This document shows, piece by piece, positions 1-7,935 of a DNA stretch of 64,000 nucleotides. The position numbers and the translations under genes were made by a program. Source of the DNA: Verrucomicrobia subdivision 3 bacterium UBA693. Lineage in GTDB: Bacteria > Verrucomicrobiota > Verrucomicrobiia > Limisphaerales > UBA8199. The stretch's first letter is position 1. Each line of letters starts with the position of its first letter. Where the stretch lies: assembly GCA_002298785.1 (NCBI GenBank), contig DBMR01000103.1, positions 1 through 64,000 on the forward strand, written 5' to 3'. The notes beneath the pieces are model-generated. The model did not search any database, was not told the origin of the DNA, and saw only the letters and a list, made by a program, of their open reading frames with translations.

Positions 1-26
1 GGGTTTCCTGTTGGACTAATCCCTGC

Positions 27-1088
27 GTGATTACGCAGCAGTATTCCAATCGACGCCAGTTTCTCACGCGGACGGGCGCGGCGCTCCTGGGCGCCGCCGT
101 TGCGGGTGGGTGCGCGCGGCTGAAGCCCCGGCCAGCCCTGAGCGCCAAACCCATTACCGGCAGTTGGATCAGCGTTTGGTGGGACGACCGGCGTCACCAC
201 TATTGGAACGATGCCTGCCTTCGCTTCAACTCCCGGCAGTGGCAAGCCGCGGTCGAGGATGTGGCGGCGCTCGGGATGAAATACGTGGTCCTGCTGGCCA
301 TCGCCAAGGGCGGGAAAGCCTTTTACGACACGCCGCTGCTGCCGAAACTGGAAATGGCATGTCCCGACCCGATCGAAGCCATGCTCACGGCGGCGGATCG
401 CCTCGGGATCAGGTTCTTCATTAGCAGTGATTGGTATGGCGAATGGAATGCCCACGCGCTGGCCGATCCCGACTGCGTGCGCAAGCGGTTTCAGATGATG
501 GAACAGATCGCCAAGCAATACGGGCATCATCGCAGTTTCTACGGCTGGTATTGGCCCAACGAGGCTTGCCTGACTCCCTACTTCGAAAAGGAGTTCACGC
601 AGTATATTAACGCCTCGACCAGCGAAGCCCGGCGGTTGACCCCAAAGGCCAAAACTCTAACCGCACCCTATGGCACGGCACGCGCGCTTTGCGATGACGC
701 CTTCCTGCGTCAACTCGAGAAACTGGACGTCGATATCATCGCTTACCAGGACGAAGTGGGTTGCCTGCGCATGGACCCGGCGTCCAGCGCCCGGGCCTTC
801 GAAACTCTACACCGGGCGCACGCCAAAGTCCCACAGCGCGCGCTTTGGGCGGACGTCGAGGTCTTTGCCTGGGAAGGCAAGCCCAACGAGCAAAACAGTC
901 CGCTAATCCCCGCGCCCTGGCCCCGGGTGCGGGCGCAACTGAAGGCCGTGACACCGTTTGTGGAGGAGATCCTGATTTATCAATACCAGGGCCTGCTTAA
1001 TCGGCCCGGCACCCGCGCTTTCGCCGGCCATCCCCAATCCACCGAGCTTTACCGCGATTACGTTGCGTGGCTGCGCGGCAAGGCCTGA
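27..1088 (+). CDS. Tat-exported DUF4434-like glycosidase-fold protein
   Basis: A protein of 353 residues with a GTG start. The N-terminus carries a twin-arginine motif (NRRQFL, Arg9-Arg10), a hydrophobic stretch and a possible lipobox ending at Cys29, so export by the Tat system and lipid anchoring are predicted. The rest resembles the DUF4434 family, a TIM-barrel fold related to glycoside hydrolases. A GWYWPNE segment near residue 172 offers the kind of glutamate used catalytically in such barrels, and WSD/YGEW-like aromatic stretches line the putative cleft. Substrate and activity are unknown. The stop is followed by about 500 bases without a convincing gene. Confidence 0.7.
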   Translation: MITQQYSNRRQFLTRTGAALLGAAVAGGCARLKPRPALSAKPITGSWISVWWDDRRHHYWNDACLRFNSRQWQAAVEDVAALGMKYVVLLAIAKGGKAFYDTPLLPKLEMACPDPIEAMLTAADRLGIRFFISSDWYGEWNAHALADPDCVRKRFQMMEQIAKQYGHHRSFYGWYWPNEACLTPYFEKEFTQYINASTSEARRLTPKAKTLTAPYGTARALCDDAFLRQLEKLDVDIIAYQDEVGCLRMDPASSARAFETLHRAHAKVPQRALWADVEVFAWEGKPNEQNSPLIPAPWPRVRAQLKAVTPFVEEILIYQYQGLLNRPGTRAFAGHPQSTELYRDYVAWLRGKA

Positions 1089-1598
1089 TCGCGTTCAGAC
1101 GGCATTCTTTTGCGCCTTTAGCACCGGCTTTCTCTTGATTTGAATCGCCTGCCCTACTGGGATGGGAGAAGTGGCCCCAGGATCAAGTTGTAGTGACATA
1201 TTGGTCCTTGTGCTGGCTTTCTGGAGAGTGAACCTTGCCTGACTCGGATTCAAGCCAAACAAAGCTCCAAAAACCTCATCCGGAGAGACGCGCGTGGCTC
1301 CCAGGCAAGGAGAACTTTCGAGGCTGCAATGAGCCGTTCCGCCTGGGCAAAGTGGCTGGGTCGGTTGCGCAGAGCGGTGACACAAAACCGACCGGGATCG
1401 GAACGATATAGTCCGGCGGTTATTATCTCCCAGCTCTCACCCGATTGAAATCCCCGAGCAAATTCCCATGGACACGGCGCTTTCGGGCTTTGGCACGGCC
1501 CTAGCTAAAGGAAAGGCGACGGTTCAGCGAGAGGAACAAAAGCCTCACGCCGAAGGATCAAACCCGAAGCAGTCAGATACCAAAACAACAGTCGAATC
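1089..1598. other. Intergenic stretch with a weak minus-strand ORF
   Basis: No convincing gene is seen here. A minus-strand frame at 1095-1385 could encode 96 residues from a TTG codon, but it has no recognisable domain and no ribosome site, so I do not call it. The last 110 bases hold a possible sigma-54 promoter for the response regulator gene, listed separately. Confidence 0.5.
1491..1506 (+). promoter_or_regulatory. Candidate sigma-54 (-24/-12) promoter
   Basis: The sequence TGGCACGGCCCTAGCT has the invariant GG-N10-GC spacing of sigma-54 promoters and a perfect TGGCAC -24 element. The -12 element TAGCT differs from the usual TTGCT at one base. It lies about 90 bases before the response regulator start at 1599. 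An NtrC-type activator with the GAFTGA sigma-54 contact motif is encoded nearby at 4318-5748, which makes this reading more plausible but does not prove it. Confidence 0.4.
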
Positions 1599-2195
1599 AT
1601 GAAGAAGCAGCTTTTAATTGTTGATGACGACCGATCGGTTTGCCAGGCGCTCCGAAAACTGCTGGAGGTCGAGGGCTACAAGGTCTTCACCGCTTACGAT
1701 GCCGCCGAGGCGATCGAGCAATTCCGCCACCAGGCCATCGATCTGGTGGTGCTGGATGTCAACCTGGGTGACGACGACGGCTGGGCCGTCTTCCAGACCA
1801 TGGTGGGGATAAAACCGTTCGTGCCGACGGTCGTGGTCACCGCGGAATTTGGTCAGCGCGAGCGGGCCATCGCCGCCGGGGTGGAGGCCCTGATTGAAAA
1901 GCCGATCGATGTGCCGTCGTTCCTCCAGTTGATCGACATCCTGCTCACCGAAACCTCGGAGCACAGCTTGAACCGGATCTGTGATGAAGAGAGTTATTGC
2001 CATTATGTGGCAAAAGACTACTCGACCTTCCTCAGGCTGTTGCACGAGCGGGGATCAGCCCCGATTGAACTTTCGCCGGAAATCAAAGCGGCGCTGCCGC
2101 GACGTGCGGCCGGGAGCCGAAAAGCCCCCGCCTTCAACCACCCCACGGTGGTTGGTGACCCGACCCTTTCGATTCCTGGAGGGAGGCACAAATGA
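1599..2195 (+). CDS. CheY-like response regulator
   Basis: A protein of 198 residues. Residues 3-120 form a receiver domain with the acidic pocket Asp9-Asp11, phosphoacceptor Asp53 (VLDVN), the switch threonine at 81 (VVVTAE) and the conserved lysine at 101 (EKPID). The remaining ~75 residues match no output domain I know; they hold a His/Cys-containing stretch followed by a Pro/Arg-rich tail. It probably acts as a stand-alone signalling protein. It overlaps the next gene (universal stress protein) by 4 bases (ATGA), so the two are likely co-translated, possibly from the sigma-54-like promoter upstream. Confidence 0.85.
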   Translation: MKKQLLIVDDDRSVCQALRKLLEVEGYKVFTAYDAAEAIEQFRHQAIDLVVLDVNLGDDDGWAVFQTMVGIKPFVPTVVVTAEFGQRERAIAAGVEALIEKPIDVPSFLQLIDILLTETSEHSLNRICDEESYCHYVAKDYSTFLRLLHERGSAPIELSPEIKAALPRRAAGSRKAPAFNHPTVVGDPTLSIPGGRHK

Positions 2196-2758
2196 AGCCG
2201 CGTCACCTGGAACAAAACCCGGATCGGCTGCGGGCCACCGCGGCCGGTGAACTGCCTCGCGATGCGCTCGTCGAAGTGTCGTCCGCCAGCACCGAACAGC
2301 GCAGAACCGCAGAGACCATTTTGGTGGCCGTAGATTTCAAGGAGCAATCCCTCAAGGGGCTGAATTATGCGCTCTGGTTCGCCGAGAGGTCGGGCGCCCT
2401 GGTGGTGGTGCTGCACGTGGTGGAACCAACCTACGGGCAGGGTCTGCTGAGCACTGCCAGGAAACAAACCCTCGACACCGAAAATCGTTTGCAGGCTCTG
2501 CAACAGCTTGAGGCTTTGGTGCCGGAAAAACTCCGCGAACGCGGATTGGTAAAATGCGTGGTGCGCGGTGGGATTCCTGAACTCGAAATCCTTCGAACGG
2601 CCGAGGCCGTTGGCGCAGATTTGATTGTATTAGGCCGTCAGTGCCGCAATCCGCTGCAAGAAATTCTGTATGGGAGCACAACCCGGGACCTCGTGGACTG
2701 CGCCCCATGCCCGGTCCTGGTGATTAACCCCATAACCAGGAAAGTCCAGTGCGGGTGA
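2192..2758 (+). CDS. Universal stress protein (UspA family)
   Basis: A protein of 188 residues. After a 40-residue N-terminal extension it has a Usp fold: ETILVAVDF at about 41-49 is the first beta strand and ADLIVLGRQ plus YGSTTRDL are the nucleotide-loop region. The second glycine of the usual G-x2-G-x9-G-S/T ATP motif appears to be missing, so nucleotide binding is uncertain. The end (CAPCPVLVINP) is typical of the family. The start is supported by a strong ribosome site (GGAGGGAGG) and by the ATGA overlap with the response regulator. Confidence 0.85.
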   Translation: MKPRHLEQNPDRLRATAAGELPRDALVEVSSASTEQRRTAETILVAVDFKEQSLKGLNYALWFAERSGALVVVLHVVEPTYGQGLLSTARKQTLDTENRLQALQQLEALVPEKLRERGLVKCVVRGGIPELEILRTAEAVGADLIVLGRQCRNPLQEILYGSTTRDLVDCAPCPVLVINPITRKVQCG

Positions 2759-2852
2759 ATCCCGGAACCCCGCCGCACTGGACAGACGCATAACCGCCCA
2801 CACCTTGCCATTGATCAGGCTGAAGGATATGCTGCCATTATCGAACCCGAAT

Positions 2853-3050
2853 ATGGAACGCGATGAGAGTCACAATGCGGTTGCTGATACCGGGCCAGGC
2901 GGAGAAGAGTTTGATTTGTCGTTACTGCACGACAGCCTTCGACTGACACCGTGGGAACGATTGCTGGAGAATGAACGGGCGCTGGCGCTGGTCCGGATGC
3001 TGGAAGCCGCCCAAACCCATAGCCATGGATCGCCCAAGTCAGATTCTTGA
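2853..3050 (+). CDS. Small protein preceding a nucleotidyltransferase remnant
   Basis: About 65 residues, acidic at the N-terminus, with a central LRLTPWERLLENERALALVR segment. Small proteins with this LTPWERL/ENxRALxLVRxLE pattern commonly sit directly before nucleotidyltransferase genes of the AbiEii type (family knowledge from memory). The frame stays open upstream to a TTG at 2805; I chose the ATG at 2853 because the conserved part follows it, but no good ribosome site distinguishes the starts. It overlaps the next frame by about 26 bases, as expected for such a pair. Function unknown. Confidence 0.5.
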   Translation: MERDESHNAVADTGPGGEEFDLSLLHDSLRLTPWERLLENERALALVRMLEAAQTHSHGSPKSDS

Positions 3051-3183
3051 GCGACTCAACGAGGCCCAGGTCGAGTATGTCGTCGTGGGCGGCATGGCTG
3101 CTGTCTTTCATGGAGTGCCCCTGGTCACACGCGACATTGACATCTGCCTGCCTCTTTTTGACAACGCGAACCACCTCCCATAA
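3025..3183 (+). pseudogene. Truncated nucleotidyltransferase (AbiEii-like) fragment
   Basis: Fifty-two residues that match only the start of a nucleotidyltransferase: an N-terminal helix, then VEYVVVGGMAAVFHG and TRDIDICL. This keeps the GG...(R)DxD core that binds nucleotide and metal, but the frame stops right after it. Full-length relatives have roughly 170-200 residues. The sequence after the stop gives no continuation in another frame, because the gdx riboswitch begins 28 bases later. The rest of the gene was therefore probably deleted when this DNA was joined to the riboswitch-gdx unit. Confidence 0.65.
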
Positions 3184-3211
3184 AGTCTCAACCGCAAACT
3201 CCGTTGGAGTT

Positions 3212-3253
3212 CCGGACGAGGTGCGCCGTACCCGGTGAGGACAAGACGACGCG
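3212..3253 (+). ncRNA. Guanidine-III riboswitch (ykkC-III)
   Basis: The stretch begins CCGGACGAGGTGCGCCG and ends AGGACAAGACGACGCG. From memory it matches the Thermobifida fusca guanidine-III riboswitch used in structural work at all but about two positions. The first stem CCGG/CCGG is intact. The second (GCGCCGT with ACGACGC) has one C-A mismatch where the T. fusca RNA pairs. The motif ends 10 bases before the ATG of a gdx-type exporter, which is the classic target, and a GAGG lies inside the pseudoknot region. Translational control is therefore likely: guanidine binding should expose the start region. Confidence 0.9.
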
Positions 3254-3263
3254 TGCAAACGCT

Positions 3264-3590
3264 ATGTCTTGGATCTATTTGATTATCGCCGGAATCCTCG
3301 AGGCCGCCTGGGCGGTCGGCTTGAAATACACTGAGGGGTTTACCCGCCTTTGGCCATCGGTCCTGGTGGCTTCAGCCATCTCCGCCAGCATGTTCTTTCT
3401 CGCTTTAGCGGTCAGAACCATACCCATTGGCACCGGCTATGCCGTCTGGGTTAGCATCGAGGTGCTCGGTGCGGTCCTGGCCGGTCCAATAATGTTCAAC
3501 CAGCCACTGCGGCTAGTCCAGGTGATGTTCCTCGCGTTGCTGGTGGTCTCGATTGTCGGACTCAAGGTCACTTCCGTCGTCCGGAATTAA
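3264..3590 (+). CDS. gdx: Guanidinium exporter of the SMR family
   Basis: A protein of 108 residues with four membrane helices. The first helix carries the essential glutamate (ILEAAWAVGLKY, Glu13). The signature segments GLKYTEGFTRLWPS and RTIPIGTGYAVW mark the Gdx/SugE branch of small multidrug resistance transporters, which exchange guanidinium for protons as dual-topology dimers in the inner membrane. I chose the ATG at 3264, not upstream in-frame starts, because it gives the normal length and because the guanidine riboswitch occupies 3212-3253. No second SMR gene is adjacent, in line with a homodimer. Confidence 0.93.
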   Translation: MSWIYLIIAGILEAAWAVGLKYTEGFTRLWPSVLVASAISASMFFLALAVRTIPIGTGYAVWVSIEVLGAVLAGPIMFNQPLRLVQVMFLALLVVSIVGLKVTSVVRN

Positions 3591-3637
3591 ACTCCACCCT
3601 GAACCGCAAACTCGAAGCCCAAGCTCTACACCAAGCA

Positions 3638-3716
3638 AACAAAGCTAACGAAGAATACACTCGTATCAAATCCATCGACGGTTTGCGCGTCGCTCTTTCC
3701 CTTCGTTCCCTTTGTT
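3638..3716. repeat. Imperfect inverted repeat between convergent genes
   Basis: The arm at 3638-3653 (AACAAAGCTAACGAAG) is complementary to 3701-3716 (CTTCGTTCCCTTTGTT) except at two positions, with a 47-base spacer. It fills the gap between the gdx stop and the end of the oppositely oriented GxxExxY gene. It may act as a two-way transcription barrier or be a remnant of a small element; the long spacer and lack of a terminal T-run argue against a standard terminator. Confidence 0.4.
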
Positions 3717-3735
3717 ACCTTCTGTTCAAGCCTGC

Positions 3736-4152
3736 CTATTTCAGTTCAGGATCCCGGTTGGCACCCGGCAGAATCATCCGCACCACTCCATCTACGAGCT
3801 TCATCTCATGGAAGTTAATGAGAAGCCCGAGCGGTACGTTCAGCAATTTCATGTAGCTGAGAAGTTGTGCCTTGTGAATGGGCAGAATCTCCTGCACGCA
3901 CTTGAGTTCCAGGAGCAAACAGTCCTCGATCAGCACATCGCAACGGAGTAGCTCATCGAAGACTAAGCCCTTGTATTCGATACTCACAAGTCGCTGGTTA
4001 ACCGCCCGGATCTTCTGCAATTCCAGTTCGCGCAGGAGGCATTTTTCGTAGATGGTCTCCAACAATCCCGGCCCCTTGAGGCGGTGAACCTCGATCGCCG
4101 CGCCAATCGCAACACGGCTTAGTTCGTCAGCTCTTTTGAAAAGTGGATGCAT
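3736..4152 (-). CDS. GxxExxY family protein
   Basis: About 138 residues from the ATG at 4152; the frame stays open upstream to 4197, but family members begin near this methionine. It contains the naming motif GLLETIY within GPGLLETIYEKCL. It also has the core (V-x-YKG, RCDVLIED, LLLELKCVQEI) of a PD-(D/E)XK-like fold, where Asp and the E-L-K triad sit at the usual active-site places. Members are widespread single-domain proteins whose function is unknown, though nuclease-like activity has been suggested from the fold. Nothing in the neighbourhood indicates its role. Confidence 0.85.
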   Translation of the reverse strand: MHPLFKRADELSRVAIGAAIEVHRLKGPGLLETIYEKCLLRELELQKIRAVNQRLVSIEYKGLVFDELLRCDVLIEDCLLLELKCVQEILPIHKAQLLSYMKLLNVPLGLLINFHEMKLVDGVVRMILPGANRDPELK

Positions 4153-4317
4153 AGTTCTCACGGACGTGCCGGGCGGCATCGGTTTTGTTTGACGCACCTA
4201 ACACGTTCCTTATCAAGAAGATTGACATCTCCAGCCTGGTTGGATCAAGCGCCGAGATGATGGAAGCATCCCTGAATGTTTGTGGAGGCAATGGTACGGT
4301 TACCTCCGCACTCGAAC

Positions 4318-5748
4318 TCACTCGTGGGGTGATTGCTCGCGGCTGTAGAGCCCAAATTCCTTTAGCTTTTCGCGCATCTTCAGCCGGGTAACGCCGAGCC
4401 AGGCTGCGGCCTTCGTCAGGTTTCTCTGGGTCCGCTGCATCACTTGTGCATACAGCTCGGGTTCCAGGTCCGCCAGCATCTTCGCGAAGGCGTTCTCGAC
4501 CTCGCCCCGCTCGACCCGGTCCAGGAGTCCGGAAATGTATGCGGCATGGGTTTGTCCCGTTGCGGTGACGGGCTGCCGGGATTTGGCCAGCACTCCCCGG
4601 AGGTGCGCCACGGAGATCGTGAAGTCCTTCGCCATCAGCAACGCCTGCCGAACCGTGTTCTCCAACTCGCGCACATTGCCCGGCCAGGACTGGGTTTGCA
4701 GAAAAGCAATCGCTTCCGGCTGGATCGATGGAGCGGTCACACCGGCTTCACCGCTGAAACGTTTCAGAAAATACTTCACCAACTCGGCGATGTCCTCGGG
4801 ACGTTCATTCAACGGCGGGATGGTGATCGTCACCACTCCAAGGCGATAAAACAGGTCCTGCCGGAACTGCTGTTCCTGAATGGCGGATTCCAGGTTCCGA
4901 TGCGTGGCGGCAATGATGCGGACATCGACCGGAACAAGGTCTCTGCCACCAACCCGCTGAATTGCTTTCTCCTGCAGCACGCGCAGGAGCTTGACCTGCA
5001 GGTTCAGGTTCATATCCCCGATTTCATCGAGGAATAGCGTGCCCCCGTTGGCTTGTTCGAAACGTCCAATCCGTCGCGAGTCGGCGCCGGTGAACGCACC
5101 CCGTTCATGACCGAACAACTCGCTCTCGAGCAGCGTTTCCGGGATTGCCGCGCAGTTGATGGCAATGAAGGGAGCAGCCGCCCGATCGCTGTGCTGATAA
5201 ACTGCCCGCGCGACCAGCTCTTTGCCGGTGCCGGTGGCGCCTCGGATCAGAACGGTTACCGGGGTCGCCGCCACGCGCCCGATTTCCTTGTAGATGGCTT
5301 GCATCGCCCGGCTGTTGCCCACAATGGCGGTGCGCGTGGTGGTCGCGTCGCCGATCTCGACCACATCGGACATCAACCGGCTCGTCTCCAGCGCTTTGGC
5401 AATGACATCGAGCAATTCATCCACCTCGAACGGTTTGAGAATATACTCGAAAGCTCCCCATTTGGTCGCCTCGATCGCGGTTTCCGTGGTGCCGTGCGCG
5501 GTGATCAACACAATCGGCAATTTCGGCTTCGCCTGGTGAAGCTCACGGACCAGTTGCAGTCCATCGAGCCCGGGCAGTTTCAGATCGGTGACGACGACAT
5601 CGAACGATTCGCCGAGCGCGGCCGCCAAACCCTCGTCGCCGCGGGTTAAGAAGCGGACGTCGTAACCGTCCCGCTGCATCACCTTCCGCAGACCGGTGGC
5701 GATGTTAACATCGTCTTCGACTAACAGGATTCTGGGAGTGGAGTTCAT
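4318..5748 (-). CDS. NtrC-family sigma-54-dependent response regulator
   Basis: A protein of 476 residues with three domains. The receiver (about 5-120) has phosphoacceptor Asp55 and Lys105. The AAA+ domain (about 140-380) has Walker A GATGTGKE at 170-177, the sigma-54 contact motif GAFTGA at 217-222 and Walker B LFLDEIGD around 238-245. The C-terminal Fis-type helix-turn-helix (NLTKAAAWLGVTRLKMREKL) binds DNA; it is a little divergent because the usual RxTLRxKL reads RLKMREKL. It overlaps the histidine kinase gene by 4 bases and is almost certainly its partner. The signal and regulon are unknown; the sigma-54-like promoter at 1491 is one candidate target. Confidence 0.93.
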   Translation of the reverse strand: MNSTPRILLVEDDVNIATGLRKVMQRDGYDVRFLTRGDEGLAAALGESFDVVVTDLKLPGLDGLQLVRELHQAKPKLPIVLITAHGTTETAIEATKWGAFEYILKPFEVDELLDVIAKALETSRLMSDVVEIGDATTTRTAIVGNSRAMQAIYKEIGRVAATPVTVLIRGATGTGKELVARAVYQHSDRAAAPFIAINCAAIPETLLESELFGHERGAFTGADSRRIGRFEQANGGTLFLDEIGDMNLNLQVKLLRVLQEKAIQRVGGRDLVPVDVRIIAATHRNLESAIQEQQFRQDLFYRLGVVTITIPPLNERPEDIAELVKYFLKRFSGEAGVTAPSIQPEAIAFLQTQSWPGNVRELENTVRQALLMAKDFTISVAHLRGVLAKSRQPVTATGQTHAAYISGLLDRVERGEVENAFAKMLADLEPELYAQVMQRTQRNLTKAAAWLGVTRLKMREKLKEFGLYSREQSPHE

Positions 5749-7100
5749 GTATTAGCGCGTGGAAGTAAAATGCTGAACGTGGTGCCTTTATCAACCTCGG
5801 TGCGATACTGGATGAGGCCGCCGTGTTTTTCTACGATCCGGGCCGCTATGGGCAAGCCCAGGCCGGTACCCTTTTCCTTGGTCGTGAAGAATGGGTCGAA
5901 CAGGCGCTTCTGCACCTCGGGCGGCATCCCCTTGCCCGTGTCGGAGATTTCAATCACCACCGCGGGGAGCGGGCGTCCATCCACGATTTGGCCGTCGCGC
6001 CGCGACCTCAACGTCACCGTGCCCTCTCCCTCGATGCTGTCGGCGGCATTGTGAATGAAGTTCAGCAGCACCTGTTTCATCTTCTCCGGATCGATGCGCA
6101 CCGCTGCGTTCGCGTTGAGCTCCAGTTCGAAACGGAGGGATCGCTTCGTCAACTCGGGCCGCAACAAGTCGTAAACCTCCCGGAGAAAGGTATCGAGAGG
6201 CATGGTGAGCAGATCAGGCTCGGCCGGACGGGCAAAACGGAGGAACTCCTGCACGATCCGCTCCAGGCGACTGATCTCGCTGTTGATCACTTCCAGGTCC
6301 TCATGCTCGCTGGTTCCCGGCTGATGGCTGCTCTTCAAGGTGAAGAGGCGCACTTTGATGGCGGTGATTGGATTGCGGATTTCATGGGCGATGCCGGTCG
6401 CAAACACGCCCAGGGAAGCGAGCTTCTCCTGCCGGTCGATGAGCGTACGACTCTCCGCCAGGCTGCTTTGCAACGGCCCAACCATGCGGCGATAAGTCAG
6501 GATCAACACGACCGCGCCGCAGACCAGCAACGCGACGAGCGAGACGAACAAAAACCGCTGCAGCCGGGTGAGGTTTCCCCTGGTCTCTTTCAGCAACTGA
6601 TCCGTGGCGGCTTGATTCGCCATACCGAGTTCCTCGCAAACAATCAGCAGATTCGACAATTTAGCACCAGGCTCCCAAGCCGGTCCGCTGTGCTTCCCAT
6701 CCGGGGATGCGGTCTGTTCGGACAGCCAGCAGACTACCGTTTCGCGGTAAGCCCGGTATCCGGAGCGGAGCTTTTCCAGCGACTCCTTTTGCCCCAGCGA
6801 TGCTGCGCTCTCGAATTCCTTGTTTAAAAGGGCTTCCAACTCCTGGCTGGCCAGGTCGAATGAGGACCGGCGGCCCGAATCTGCGGCTTCCAAATTGGCT
6901 CGCCAGGCGTTGTCCACTTCCAGGATGGCCCGTCGCAGTCGATCTGCCGACCGCGCTGAGCTGAGTGCCTCAGGACCCAGATTCTGCCGGAGCCTGCTGA
7001 TTTGCTGCCAGGCCGAGCGCTCCGTGAAAAGGATCACGGCGATCACCGCGGCCACGGCGATCAGAAACTCGGTCATGCGTATTTGAACCGGGCGCTTCAT
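5745..7100 (-). CDS. Membrane sensor histidine kinase
   Basis: A protein of 451 residues. One membrane helix at about 11-26 and a second at about 182-204 enclose a mostly helical periplasmic sensor of ~155 residues with no domain I recognise. The cytoplasmic part has the H-box GIAHEIRNPITA, the N-box FIHNAADSIEGEG, and the G boxes DTGKGMPP and GTGLGLPIA, so it should autophosphorylate and pass phosphate to the NtrC-type regulator encoded just downstream. The kinase type resembles NtrB/ZraS-like partners of NtrC regulators. The start at 7100 is the only methionine before the first membrane helix. Confidence 0.92.
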   Translation of the reverse strand: MKRPVQIRMTEFLIAVAAVIAVILFTERSAWQQISRLRQNLGPEALSSARSADRLRRAILEVDNAWRANLEAADSGRRSSFDLASQELEALLNKEFESAASLGQKESLEKLRSGYRAYRETVVCWLSEQTASPDGKHSGPAWEPGAKLSNLLIVCEELGMANQAATDQLLKETRGNLTRLQRFLFVSLVALLVCGAVVLILTYRRMVGPLQSSLAESRTLIDRQEKLASLGVFATGIAHEIRNPITAIKVRLFTLKSSHQPGTSEHEDLEVINSEISRLERIVQEFLRFARPAEPDLLTMPLDTFLREVYDLLRPELTKRSLRFELELNANAAVRIDPEKMKQVLLNFIHNAADSIEGEGTVTLRSRRDGQIVDGRPLPAVVIEISDTGKGMPPEVQKRLFDPFFTTKEKGTGLGLPIAARIVEKHGGLIQYRTEVDKGTTFSILLPRANT

Positions 7101-7282
7101 TTCATATCCAGACGCTCAATGGCGCCCGGTGACTCGGGCTCGAATATGGAAATCGACTTCATTGTTATCTTTCTTCACGGTGCAAACCAGGAACAAGCCA
7201 GCCGCCGTCCCAATTCAAACCCCATTCAAGCAGCTTTCAGACCGAAACCAAAATCGCCCCGATTTTCGCCCCCGGCAAGCTC

Positions 7283-7477
7283 TCAGCCTCGTGACGCTGG
7301 AACAAAAGGTACCAGTGCCGGAATGAATTTAACCGAAGGCCACTGGAACTGCATCCCGAGGTGGCCCTCGATGCGCTCGTCGTCAACGGCCTCGCGGGCG
7401 TCGGCATATTCACGCTCGGCCCGGGAGTAACGTCGCTGATCGGCGTAACCCTGAATCAATACCCAGGCGCCAGTCAC
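7283..7477 (-). CDS. Possible small protein coupled to the Rnk-like gene
   Basis: A frame of 64 codons from a GTG that overlaps the stop of the Rnk-like gene by four bases (GTGA), a typical coupling arrangement. The product is highly charged in the middle (RRYSRAEREYADAREAVDDER) and hydrophobic at the end. I recognise no family. The overlap and a frame open across most of an otherwise empty gap are the only support. It may be a chance frame. Confidence 0.35.
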   Translation of the reverse strand: MTGAWVLIQGYADQRRYSRAEREYADAREAVDDERIEGHLGMQFQWPSVKFIPALVPFVPASRG

Positions 7478-7887
7478 AGGTGGTATTGTTTGGCGGCTTC
7501 GGGTTGGTACAGGACCTTGATGACCTTTAAACGCACCCGACCGGCCGGCACTTCCCACTCAAATTCGTCCCCTTCCCGCTGACCGAGCATCGCGGTTCCA
7601 ATCGGTGCCAGCACAGAAATCCGGTCGTGCTCGATGCTCGCATGCTCTGGGAATACCAAGGTGAACGTCATCTCCTCGCGGCTCTCGAGATCCTGGAGGC
7701 GCGCTTGAGAGTTCATGGTGATGACGTCGCCGGGTATCGCGGCGGGCTCGACTACGTAGGCGTGGTCGAGTTCATGGCGCAGGCCGCTCAGGTCATCCCG
7801 CCCGGGTTTTGCCGAGGTGATCAGTGACCGTAAGCGCGTCATGTCCGCTCTCGTGATGTAAATGGTGCGTTTGACTGTATTGATCAT
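7474..7887 (-). CDS. rnk: Rnk/GreA-like RNA-polymerase-binding factor
   Basis: About 137 residues from the ATG at 7887 (an upstream in-frame ATG is at 7914). An N-terminal coiled coil (ADMTRLRSLI...LRHELDHAYVV) is followed by the FKBP-like C-terminal domain of GreA/GreB and Rnk (GDVITMNSQARL, LVFPEHA, ISVLAPIGTAMLGQREGDEFEWEVP). The coiled coil is short and lacks the acidic tip seen in GreA. This fits Rnk, which binds RNA polymerase without cleavage activity and was named as a regulator of nucleoside diphosphate kinase. It lies 48 bases after the antiporter gene on the same strand, so they may share a transcript. Confidence 0.85.
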   Translation of the reverse strand: MINTVKRTIYITRADMTRLRSLITSAKPGRDDLSGLRHELDHAYVVEPAAIPGDVITMNSQARLQDLESREEMTFTLVFPEHASIEHDRISVLAPIGTAMLGQREGDEFEWEVPAGRVRLKVIKVLYQPEAAKQYHL

Positions 7888-7935
7888 AGTGCTGTTTCTT
7901 TCTATTCGATCCATGGCTGCCTTGCCGGTGTGTCC

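Noticed and set aside
1095..1385. Minus-strand frame of 96 codons between the DUF4434 gene and the response regulator.
   Set aside because: TTG start, no ribosome site, no family resemblance and no partner gene.
5823..6827. Long plus-strand frame of 334 codons opposite the histidine kinase.
   Set aside because: Shadow of the kinase gene: His/Gln/Arg-rich composition with no motif, while the kinase frame has all family motifs.
7269..7285. GG-N10-GC pattern on the minus strand upstream of the histidine kinase, as a second sigma-54 promoter.
   Set aside because: The -24 element is poor, and the site is about 170 bases from the gene.
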